Source of the DNA: Spirochaetaceae bacterium
GTDB taxonomy: Bacteria > Spirochaetota > Spirochaetia > Treponematales > Breznakiellaceae
Direction of reading: 5' to 3'
DNA length: 9,820 nucleotides
Assembly (NCBI GenBank): GCA_031257995.1
Contig: JAIRNN010000211.1
Span: forward strand, 1-9,820
Under the pieces are notes generated by a model. It did not search any database. It worked only from the letters and a program-made list of their open reading frames with translations, and had not been told where the DNA came from. Each line of letters starts with the position of its first letter. The stretch's first letter is position 1. Below are positions 1 to 5,973 of this stretch, piece after piece. The translations under genes were made by a program, and so were the position numbers.

Positions 1-899
1 GTGAGCATATACGCCGCCACCTGGGCGGTCGCGGCAAGGAACATGACCACCGCCGACATTTTCGCGCCGGCGATCAGGGCCTTGAACAGGATTTTCGGTT
101 TTAGCTCGCGGTATACGAAGACCCCCACGATGAGCGCGTAGACAACCGCCACAACGCCGGCCTCAGTCGCGGTAAAGATGCCGCCCCGCAACCCTACCAA
201 TACCAGAACGGGAAGCAGGAGCGCCCACAAACCGTCCAAAAACATCTTAAACGCCTCTTTGAAGGTTGGTTTGGGCTTGTTGGACGTTACCCCGTCTTTG
301 CGGGATACAAAGAACCACACGGCGCACATGATGGCCGTCAGGTAAATTGCCGGGGCGATGCCGCCCAAGAATAGCGCGTTAATCGAAACGCTGGCGGTCG
401 CGCCGTAAACAATCATCGGCACCGAAGGCGGCATAATGGGCGCTACCAAGTTCGCGCTTGCTACAAGGCCCGCCGATTTTGCGCGGTTGTAACCGGAGTC
501 GACCATCATCGGAATCAGGATCGCGCCGAGCGCCGCCGTCGAAGCGACCGCGGACCCGACAAGGCTTGCAAACAGGAGGCAGGCGAAAATCGTAACATAC
601 CCCAGGCCGCCCTTGACGCGCCCGACGAAAATATCGCAAAAACCGATGATGCGCTTGGTAAGCCCGCCCTTGTTCATCAATTCTCCGGCAAGGACGAAGA
701 AGGGAAGCGCCATAAGCGTAACGCTGTCCGACCCCTGCATCAACTGAGCCGCGATGATCTGCGGATTTGTCGCGCTGCCGCCCATAAAAAGCGCCGTTGC
801 CACGGCGGAGAACAGCAGAGAAAAGGCTATGGGAAGCCCGATAATGATCGAGACAATAAGTGAGGCCAGAAAAACAATGGCCAATACGGATAAGGGCAT
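1..899 (-). CDS. dctM: TRAP transporter large permease subunit DctM (C-terminus outside window)
   Basis: Large integral-membrane subunit of a tripartite ATP-independent periplasmic (TRAP) transporter; in this family it carries the ion-coupled solute translocation step. About 299 codons are present. The start at 899 (MPLSVLAIVFLAS) is preceded by a strong AGGAGGA ribosome site and lies 12 bases after the dctQ stop. The reading is strongly hydrophobic with the family's glycine-rich loops: a GLPIAFSLLFS helix, a LPFFVLAGELMNKGGLTKR segment, GSAVASTAALGAILIPMM, and an ANLVAPIMPPSVPMIVYG segment, all typical of DctM. Full-length DctM proteins are about 425-430 residues, so roughly the last 125-130 residues lie beyond base 1. 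No frameshift or internal stop was seen. The solute cannot be deduced from this subunit. Assignment to DctM is secure; the symbol is the generic family name. Confidence 0.95.
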   Translation of the reverse strand, partial: MPLSVLAIVFLASLIVSIIIGLPIAFSLLFSAVATALFMGGSATNPQIIAAQLMQGSDSVTLMALPFFVLAGELMNKGGLTKRIIGFCDIFVGRVKGGLGYVTIFACLLFASLVGSAVASTAALGAILIPMMVDSGYNRAKSAGLVASANLVAPIMPPSVPMIVYGATASVSINALFLGGIAPAIYLTAIMCAVWFFVSRKDGVTSNKPKPTFKEAFKMFLDGLWALLLPVLVLVGLRGGIFTATEAGVVAVVYALIVGVFVYRELKPKILFKALIAGAKMSAVVMFLAATAQVAAYML

Positions 900-911
900 G
901 TTTCTTTCCTC

Positions 912-1436
912 CTACTCAACGGTTCCCGGTTCACCGGAATCATCCCTGATTTTGATAAGATCAAGAACCGGTGTTTTAAACACAAACAGGCGAACCAAGT
1001 TTGAAACCGCAATTATCGCGATAGAAACACCCAAAATGACGCCGAAAAAATGCACGAAATGAGCGGGGAAACCGGTGGCAACCCAGCGGTTGTTCCGGTT
1101 CTGCATAACAAGACCCCAACTGCCCCGCGTTTGAATGATCATCAACCAAATGATGCAGCCTTGCACCAGGCTATAAACAATCTTTTGGGCAAGCATGGGG
1201 ACCTTCGTCATCAGAGTGTCAATCATAAGATGGCGGTTGTCCCGCATGGCTTCGATAGAACCCAAGTATACGAGAAATATAAAACAAAGCCGCGCGATCT
1301 CCTCCGACCACACGAATCCGACACTGAACAGATAACGCCCCGCGACATTCAAAAATACCAAAACAATCATCAGAGCCAGAAACACAGCTATCATAATTTC
1401 AATGACTCTGAACAAGGTGTTTAAAAATTTATTCAT
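912..1436 (-). CDS. dctQ: TRAP transporter small permease subunit DctQ
   Basis: Small four-helix membrane subunit that pairs with DctM. The 174-residue protein starts at 1436 (MNKFLNTLFRVIEIMIAVF). This start was preferred over an open frame 36 codons longer because the extra residues (Cys-, Gly- and Lys-rich) do not resemble the family, and an AAGGG site lies upstream of 1436. The DctQ signature is visible: a first helix ending NVAGRYLF, then VWSEEIARLCFIFLVYLG, then AMRDNRHLMID, matching the N-x2-RY-x-F / W-x-EE-x-AR / H-x3-D pattern. A helix around QKIVYSLVQGCIIWLMII and a last one in HFFGVILGVSIAIIAVS complete four segments. Length is normal. It is the middle gene of the dctP-dctQ-dctM operon, 202 bases after dctP and 12 bases before dctM, so expression is probably coupled to dctM. 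Confidence 0.94.
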   Translation of the reverse strand: MNKFLNTLFRVIEIMIAVFLALMIVLVFLNVAGRYLFSVGFVWSEEIARLCFIFLVYLGSIEAMRDNRHLMIDTLMTKVPMLAQKIVYSLVQGCIIWLMIIQTRGSWGLVMQNRNNRWVATGFPAHFVHFFGVILGVSIAIIAVSNLVRLFVFKTPVLDLIKIRDDSGEPGTVE

Positions 1437-1581
1437 CTTTTTCCCTTTCACAAGTGATAAAAAATAGCGTTGCCCGCAAATTGAAACTTTTGGGCAATAT
1501 CCACATTTTGCGAGACTACCGGACGGGCTGCCGGCACATCCCATCTATAACAATTTACCGCCAAACAGCGCGTCACAGGCC

Positions 1582-1602
1582 AATCCCGCGCTATACGGGA
1601 TT
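1582..1602 (-). promoter_or_regulatory. Hairpin between dctP and dctQ
   Basis: AATCCCG and CGGGATT form a perfect 7-bp stem around a 7-base loop, about 40 bases after the dctP stop. No U-tract follows, so it is not a standard intrinsic terminator. Within a 202-base gap of an otherwise compact operon, it could protect the dctP mRNA 3' end or partly attenuate dctQM, giving the excess of binding protein usual in such systems (inference). The rest of the gap (1437-1638) shows no gene. Confidence 0.5.
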
Positions 1603-1638
1603 AGCCGTGGCAATGTTTTCAACGCGGCGCCGAAACGT

Positions 1639-2661
1639 TTATCTGACGGCTTTGACCTTGTCGGTAAGCGTTCTCGCCCAACTGTTCTCAGCGTAAAGCT
1701 TGTTAAGCGTAGGCTGAATCGCGTTGATGATCCGCTCCTGGTCCGCCGCGGTAACGGGGGTTACCGTAACGCCGCCGGCCTTGATAGTCTCGCGGTCCGC
1801 GTCAACACTCTTGATGTAGGTATCCCACGCCCAGACAGCCGCTTCTTTCGCCGCATCGCTGATGATCTTCTGGGTTTCCGCAGGAAGCGCGTTGTACACA
1901 CCGGCGTTGATGATGATTTCCATCGTGGCAACGATGTGGTTGGTCTCGTAGAGATACTTCTGCACTTCGTTGAGATGCTCGCTGAGCACCGTAACCATGC
2001 CGTTATCCTGACCGTCAACAACGCCGGTCTGGAGCGCGTTAAAAAGCTCGTTCAACGGAATGACCTGTGCGCTCGCACCCAAATCCGTCGCGATACCGAC
2101 GTGAATCGGGTTGGAGGGCATACGGAACTTCTGCCCCCTGAAATCATCGACCGATGTCAGCTTCTTGTTACTGGTGAACGTACGGGCGCTGTTCGGGCCA
2201 ACGGACAGCATCCGAACCTCTGGAAAGCGCGCGTCAAAATCTTTGATAAAATCCGTGGCGAACGAACCGGTCCATACTTTCTTCGCGTGGTCCAGGTCCC
2301 GGTACAAGAACGGCCAATCGGAAATAAGCATCTGCGTGTACTCGGTGTTCATGACCGACCCGACAACCACAATCTCGATGGTTCCGTTGCGTACACCGTC
2401 CCAGAGCACCTGCTCGGCGCCGAGAACGCCTGAGTGGTACACCTCAACGGTAACCGCGCCGTTTGTCTTCGATTCAACCTGCGGCTTGAATACCTGATCA
2501 ATCGCCTGCGCAATCGGGTGGGTCGCGCTCCACGTATCGCCGACTTTGAGGGTAATTTTCTGCTCCCCCCCCCCTCCGGTTGCCCTCGTCCCGCCCCCAA
2601 ACACCACACCAGCGGCAAGCAACACAACAACGAAACCAACGCCAATCTTTTTCAAACTCAT
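1639..2661 (-). CDS. dctP: TRAP transporter solute-binding protein DctP
   Basis: Extracytoplasmic solute receptor of the TRAP system. It binds an organic acid-type ligand in the periplasm and delivers it to DctQM. Start at 2661 (MSLKKIGVGFVVVLLAAGVV) was chosen over an open frame nine codons longer because AGGAGG lies seven bases upstream; the product is 340 residues, within family range. Residues 4-21 form a signal peptide (Lys-Lys then hydrophobic). No lipobox Cys is present, so signal peptidase I cleavage near FGGG is likely. Family hallmarks: TWSATHP near residue 43, WPFLYRDLDHAKKVW near 116-130, R160, FRGQKFRMP around 174-182 (R180 corresponds to the ligand-carboxylate Arg of the family), GA at 195-196, and NALQTGVVDGQDN at 208-220. 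The first operon gene, directly behind a consensus promoter. Oddity: codons for residues 29-32 include a run of ten G. Exact ligand unknown. Confidence 0.95.
   Translation of the reverse strand: MSLKKIGVGFVVVLLAAGVVFGGGTRATGGGGEQKITLKVGDTWSATHPIAQAIDQVFKPQVESKTNGAVTVEVYHSGVLGAEQVLWDGVRNGTIEIVVVGSVMNTEYTQMLISDWPFLYRDLDHAKKVWTGSFATDFIKDFDARFPEVRMLSVGPNSARTFTSNKKLTSVDDFRGQKFRMPSNPIHVGIATDLGASAQVIPLNELFNALQTGVVDGQDNGMVTVLSEHLNEVQKYLYETNHIVATMEIIINAGVYNALPAETQKIISDAAKEAAVWAWDTYIKSVDADRETIKAGGVTVTPVTAADQERIINAIQPTLNKLYAENSWARTLTDKVKAVR
2565..2574 (-). repeat. G10 homopolymer tract inside dctP
   Basis: Ten consecutive C on the given strand read as ten G in dctP, covering the Gly codons at residues 29-32 and ending at Glu33, just after the signal peptide. 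Tracts of this length slip during replication in other bacteria. A change by one or two bases would truncate DctP early. At the length seen, the gene is in frame. Confidence 0.9.
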
Positions 2662-2691
2662 AACGTATCCTCCTGGGATTTTCCCCAAAAA

Positions 2692-2711
2692 ATGTATATG
2701 CCATTATACAT
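2692..2711. promoter_or_regulatory. Possible operator: inverted repeat over the dctP -10 region
   Basis: ATGTAT and ATACAT form 6-bp inverted arms separated by 8 bases. The dyad covers the dctP -10 hexamer and the predicted start of transcription, a place where a repressor would block RNA polymerase. The arms are short and AT-rich, so chance is possible. Confidence 0.35.
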
Positions 2712-2731
2712 CGGTTGATTTTCGTTGTCAA
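2703..2731 (-). promoter_or_regulatory. Consensus sigma-70 promoter of the dctPQM operon
   Basis: Read on the minus strand, TTGACA (2731-2726) and TATAAT (2708-2703) are separated by exactly 17 bases; both hexamers match the consensus perfectly. Two A-tracts immediately upstream (near 2735 and 2750) could act as UP elements. Transcription would start near 2696, leaving a leader of about 35 bases with an AGGAGG ribosome site before dctP. Confidence 0.88.
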
Positions 2732-2831
2732 GTGTTTTTTCAGGCATTTTTTTCAGATACTGTCGTTAACAAGTGATAAGTTCACCCCTGGAGTAACGAG
2801 GGAAAGAGGCCCTCCGGTTCGCCGATCACCC

Positions 2832-3040
2832 CCTTGCGTATTGGCCTACTACAAGTGAGTGAAGCAACAGGGAGTGTCATCGCGGCGGGAGGAGGAGGAG
2901 GAGGATGCGGAACTGGCGCGCCTTATTCGGGAGATCGTGGATCGGCATCATTACCGGTATGGCAGTCCGCAGGGGAGGGAAACCCTGAGGCGGGACTACG
3001 GGGCTGTCGTTCACGGAAACGCTGGACGGCATCCTGCTGA
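2832..3040 (+). pseudogene. Remnant of an IS3-family transposase (orfB N-terminal region)
   Basis: A plus-strand reading resembles the region of IS3-family OrfB between the YYxW motif and the HTH_21 segment. VLAYYK (ending at 2855) is followed by TGA where the family usually has Trp, and the frame then continues VKQQGVSSRREEEEEDAELA, RLIREIVDRHHYRYGSPQ, RETLRRDYG up to 3002. After a one-base frame change, CRSRKRWTAS (3005-3034) lines up with the usual GKRVSRKRVARLM-like motif, then stops at 3040. The catalytic DDE core is absent. A nonsense codon, a frameshift and loss of the core mark it as dead. Only short family motifs support the assignment, so it is moderately sure. No matching terminal inverted repeats were seen. 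Confidence 0.55.
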
Positions 3041-3405
3041 CACTTCGTATCGCAGAACGATAAAAAAGCCGTCCCACCGTTTTTTACGGAATAGACGCCC
3101 CTCTCCATCCATCCCCAATGCACCCGGTTCGAGCGCGTAGCCCGTGCCGCCTTCCATAGTATCGTAAAACTGTATGCCGCGTAAAAACGCCTGCTCACGC
3201 TGCGCGTCCGCACATAGGGAAACGCTGAGTAACTCGATGCCGTGCCAACGGCTGACGTTAGCGACGAACATCAGCTTGCGTTGGCAATTGCGTTTCCCAA
3301 AGTTTGCCATACATTAAAGGAACGCCAACTACGCCTATGCGGTTGGGATGCCTGCAAAGACGCATCCCATTCTCGATTTGAATAAATCAGCGCTTCATTA
3401 AACAT
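3011..3405 (-). pseudogene. Unidentified frameshifted coding remnant
   Basis: Two minus-strand readings lie end to end in different frames. The first, 3405-3271, starts MFNEALIYSNREWDASLQAS and continues to NVWQTLGNAIANAS (44 residues). The second is open from 3310 to 3011 and includes HGIELLSVSLCADAQREQAF, GIQFYDTMEGGTGYALEPGA and RKKRWDGFFIVLRYEV. Composition looks protein-like, and together they could be one gene broken by a frameshift near 3250-3275. No convincing ribosome site precedes either start. WDGFFIV is faintly reminiscent of the DGYYAI-type segment of some transposases, but this is not enough for a family call. It overlaps the end of the IS3 remnant on the other strand, so one of the two ends near 3040. 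May be entirely non-coding. Confidence 0.25.
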
Positions 3406-3627
3406 GATTGGGCGCTGTGATTCAAGCGGCCGCTTGGCAAAAATTCTGTCCTATACTACCGTCCTATCCAGCGTCGCGCACAAAACCGCACACCAAATTT
3501 AAGACAGGCAAAAGGTAAAAGTGGTGCGAGAAGGGGCTAAAACAGAGGTTTCAGGCCACTTGGAGACGGTCTTAAGGGGTTTCGTGAGAAGGAACCCCTC
3601 CAAAAAAAATACTCAAATCGGAATTCA

Positions 3628-3829
3628 TTTAGCGGATTCCGTACCCGCTACACGATTGATGCGGTATTGAACACGCAAACCGGGGTGGAGCTTTTCACCT
3701 ACAATACGGCGAACAGGGAATCCCACCCAGCAAGCCGAAGCGGACAACAGGGTGATTATCGGCGTACAACGGAAAATCACGGCTGAGTTTCCGGCGGTAC
3801 TGCGGGAGTATCTGGAACAGGGGGATTAA
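3628..3829 (+). pseudogene. Unidentified C-terminal coding fragment with one frameshift
   Basis: The plus strand reads FSGFRTRYTIDAVLNTQTGV, ELFTYNTANRE from 3628 to 3720. After a one-base change near 3721-3725 it continues TQQAEADNRVIIGVQRKITA, EFPAVLREYLEQGD to a TAA at 3827-3829. Both halves have protein-like composition and join sensibly, suggesting the 3' end of a once-larger gene. The first frame stays open upstream to about 3535, but that part has no recognisable character and no start codon with a ribosome site. No family recognised. It sits in a stretch of decayed DNA between the TRAP operon and the recR operon. Confidence 0.35.
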
Positions 3830-3997
3830 CGGGATGGGCTGCGTCGTGGACTTTCGTCACAGCCTCCATCAAATAACCGCGCAAGCGGTTGCCCCGCTTC
3901 CGGACAGCCGCTCTCATCGCGGGCATCGTTTTGCGCGGCTTGCCTTGCTGCCGACAGGCCGTAACGCCATATAATCCGTGGACTTTTTTATCCGTGC

Positions 3998-4011
3998 CGC
4001 TATGCATAGCG
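3998..4011. other. Perfect 14-bp palindrome in a gene-poor gap
   Basis: CGCTATGCATAGCG is fully self-complementary. It lies downstream of the outer-membrane protein gene, in the 220-base gap 3830-4049 where I see no convincing gene. Neither strand has a U-tract directly after it, so it is not a normal terminator; it could be a protein-binding dyad or chance. Confidence 0.4.
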
Positions 4012-4049
4012 CAATCGGCGGTTTCCCGTGATTAAAGCGTGGCCCGCAT

Positions 4050-5006
4050 TCATTCCCGCATGATCCGTATGCCCGCTTCCACCCCGTAGTCGAACAAGGC
4101 TATGTCCAGTTTGACGGCGCCGAGGTTTAAGCCGAAACCTCCCGTCGGCGCGGAATTGGACATACCCGCCGACAGCCAGAAATTGTTCCAAAATTCGGCG
4201 CGGAGTCCAACGCCGATCCCTTGTATCGGATCCCCGGCATCATTACCAAAAAACCTGAGCAGATCGCGGTAATCGGCAAAAAACGTGAGGCCAAGCGTCC
4301 CGTTTGAAACGATCCCTGCGGCAATTCCGGCGTTTAACGAACGAGGGATCTGGGAAAACACCGTATTGTTTTTGTCCGGGGGAAAAGCGGCCGCAATCGC
4401 CTCGTCACAGCTCATTCCAACCGAAAACCTGCTGCCAAGAGAGAACAGAATCCCCGGCGTGATACTCGCCCCAAGCAGAGAATCTACGCCTGCGCTCGTG
4501 AGCCGATACCGGTAAAACGCCTTCGGCGCGAGCCCGAAATCCAGTTTAACGCTGGCCGTATTGATGATCGTCCAGTCAATACCGGCGGCCGCGATAACAT
4601 TCATGTCCATGCCGCCTGAATAAACGCGCAGATGATCGAAAACGCCGAAACCCACCCCCTTGCTGACGGCGCCGAGGGCAAGCGGCCCGCTTGCCGTGTA
4701 ATACATAGGCGGCGAGGAGATCTCAAGCGCTTCGTTCCGGTAAGCATCTCTGATCCCGCCGGAAAGCGCGAAAAACATCGACGAGGTGACGGAGTTCAAC
4801 AACGCCGGGTTGCCCAACAGGGTGAAAATACCGTCTTCCGCCGCAGTATGCGCCCCTCCCGAACCGGCCGCAGATACCGGCGTGAACTGAAACGACTCTT
4901 CCTCCGCGAAAAGCGCGGACGGCAACAAGACCGTCATCAATAGCGCCGCCACCATCAACGCCGCCCGCACGGGCAGCACAAACAAACCAATCCGTTGAAA
5001 GCGCAT
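4050..5006 (-). CDS. FadL/PorV-like outer-membrane beta-barrel protein, spirochaetal type
   Basis: A 318-residue exported protein. Residues 1-34 form a signal peptide (basic N-terminus, hydrophobic RAALMVAALLMTVLLPSALF) with a probable cleavage site ALFA|EEE. The mature N-terminus has GSGGAHTAAEDGIFTLLGNP followed by ALLNS, matching the FadL/PorV/UPF0164 pattern GGA-x-TA-x2-D-x4-L-x2-NPA(L/G)L found in treponemal outer-membrane proteins. The rest alternates glycine turns and amphipathic strands (for example KGVGFGVFDHLRVYSGGMDM, GTLGLTFFADYRDLLRFF, WLSAGMSNSAPTGGFGLNLG), as expected of a beta-barrel. The ATG shares one base with the recR stop (TGATG), so it is translationally coupled to recR and is probably the last gene of the dnaX operon. 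Ligand and precise family are uncertain; transport of hydrophobic compounds would be a guess. Confidence 0.72.
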   Translation of the reverse strand: MRFQRIGLFVLPVRAALMVAALLMTVLLPSALFAEEESFQFTPVSAAGSGGAHTAAEDGIFTLLGNPALLNSVTSSMFFALSGGIRDAYRNEALEISSPPMYYTASGPLALGAVSKGVGFGVFDHLRVYSGGMDMNVIAAAGIDWTIINTASVKLDFGLAPKAFYRYRLTSAGVDSLLGASITPGILFSLGSRFSVGMSCDEAIAAAFPPDKNNTVFSQIPRSLNAGIAAGIVSNGTLGLTFFADYRDLLRFFGNDAGDPIQGIGVGLRAEFWNNFWLSAGMSNSAPTGGFGLNLGAVKLDIALFDYGVEAGIRIMRE

Positions 5007-5602
5007 CAGAACTTCACCCTGCTCCTGAAACTCCGCGAAAGAGTCAAACGATCCGCATACTCCAGGTCGCCGCCCACCGGAAGCCCCGATGCCAGCCGCG
5101 TTACCACCGCGCCGCTTCCCTCCAACTGCTTCTGCACGTAGAGCGAGGTCGTGTCGCCCTCCAATGTCGGGTTGAGCGCGAGAATGACCTCGGTGATCCC
5201 CTCGGTTTTCACACGGCCGACCAGCTTCCCGATCGAGAGATCGCCCGGATTTACCCCCTCGAGCGGCGCGATGAGTCCGCCCAGGACATGGAAACGCCCC
5301 CGGAATTCCCGCGCCTCCTCGATGATGCGGACATCCTGCGCCCGCTCCACCACACAGAGCGAAGCCTTGTCGCGGGACTCATCCGCGCACACCGGACACG
5401 GCTCCGTCTCCGTCCACACCCCGCACACCGAACAGCGCGAGAGCGAATCGTGCAAGCGGGACAACTCCCCGGCCAGCGCCTGAGCATACGTCCGGTCGCT
5501 ATCCAAGATATGGTACGCCAGCCGCCCCGCCGTCTTCTTCCCGATGCCGGGCAGTTTTGCCAGAAGCATTACCAGCCGTTCAATCGCGTCAAGCCGAGCC
5601 AT
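5006..5602 (-). CDS. recR: Recombination mediator RecR
   Basis: RecR works with RecO (and RecF) to load RecA onto SSB-coated gapped DNA. The 198-residue protein has the standard length and domain order: helix-hairpin-helix LPGIGKKTAGRLAYHIL (residues 17-33); a four-Cys zinc finger at C57, C60, C69 and C72 (CSVC...CPVC); a Toprim domain from about SLCVVERAQDVRIIEE through HVLGGLIAPLEGVNP to EVILALNPTLEGDTTSLY; and the C-terminal ASGLPVGGDLEYADRLTLSR motif. Start at 5602 (MARLDAIERLVMLL) was chosen because the open frame 65 codons longer begins with Gly-rich, non-family residues that overlap ybaB. A GGGCGG stretch precedes it. It follows ybaB by 20 bases and overlaps the outer-membrane gene by one base. 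No oddities. Confidence 0.97.
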   Translation of the reverse strand: MARLDAIERLVMLLAKLPGIGKKTAGRLAYHILDSDRTYAQALAGELSRLHDSLSRCSVCGVWTETEPCPVCADESRDKASLCVVERAQDVRIIEEAREFRGRFHVLGGLIAPLEGVNPGDLSIGKLVGRVKTEGITEVILALNPTLEGDTTSLYVQKQLEGSGAVVTRLASGLPVGGDLEYADRLTLSRSFRSRVKF

Positions 5603-5622
5603 AACCCCGCCCTGTTCCCGGC

Positions 5623-5973
5623 CTAACGGCTGCCAAACGTGAGCAGCCCCGGCGGAAGCCCCATCGTCTGCGCCATAGAACCCACCTCGCTCTGAATCTG
5701 TTTTCGGGACTTTTCCCCCGCATCCGCGCAGGCCGCCACCACCAGATCCTGTACCATCCCGATATCCGGTTCCGTTCCGCCGCCCACCGGCATCCACGCC
5801 TCCTTCGCGATCCTCACCGCCAGCACCTCCAGCTTCCCGTTCATGTCCACCTCGACCATCCCCCCGCCGGCCGAGCCCGTTACCGTCACCTCGTCCAGCC
5901 TTTCCTGAATTTCTCCGACGTGTTCCTGCACCTTCTGGAGATTCTTCATAAAATCAAGCGGATTAATCGTCAT
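5623..5973 (-). CDS. ybaB: YbaB/EbfC family nucleoid-associated protein
   Basis: Small DNA-binding protein (116 residues) of the YbaB/EbfC family, dimeric and nucleoid-associated; the Borrelia homologue EbfC binds DNA, and the gene lies between dnaX and recR in many bacteria. The sequence shows the N-terminal amphipathic helix NPLDFMKNLQKVQEHVGEIQ, the central strand motif VTVTGSAGGGMVEVDMNGKL with following EVLAVRIA, and a C-terminal helical part LVVAACADAGEKSRKQIQSE ending in the usual GLPPGL-like segment. The start ATG at 5973 overlaps the dnaX stop as ATGA, and AAAGGAGGG precedes it at good spacing, so translation is coupled and strong. The insert EAWMPVGGGTEPDIGM between the strand and last helices is slightly longer than in short homologues. 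Identification is secure from both sequence and context. Confidence 0.93.
   Translation of the reverse strand: MTINPLDFMKNLQKVQEHVGEIQERLDEVTVTGSAGGGMVEVDMNGKLEVLAVRIAKEAWMPVGGGTEPDIGMVQDLVVAACADAGEKSRKQIQSEVGSMAQTMGLPPGLLTFGSR

Noticed and set aside
3004..3060. Reading LSFTETLDGILLTLRIAE, which looks like an amino-acid ABC permease start
   Set aside because: Only about 18 residues, no upstream or downstream continuation, and the same bases fit the IS3 OrfB reading in another frame.
3777..4007. 76-codon minus-strand open frame (KVHGLYGVTACRQQGKPRKT)
   Set aside because: Basic composition, no ribosome site, no recognised motif, and it overlaps the end of the plus-strand fragment; not supportable as a gene.
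3998..4011. Palindrome as the terminator of the dnaX operon
   Set aside because: No T-run follows it on the minus strand; the next bases there are GCACGGATAAAAAAG.
4285..4943. Plus-strand open frames opposite the outer-membrane gene
   Set aside because: Low-complexity antisense shadows without ribosome sites.
5603..5797. 65-residue N-terminal extension of RecR
   Set aside because: It overlaps ybaB in another frame and is Gly-rich; RecR proteins start at the MARLDAIERL-like segment.
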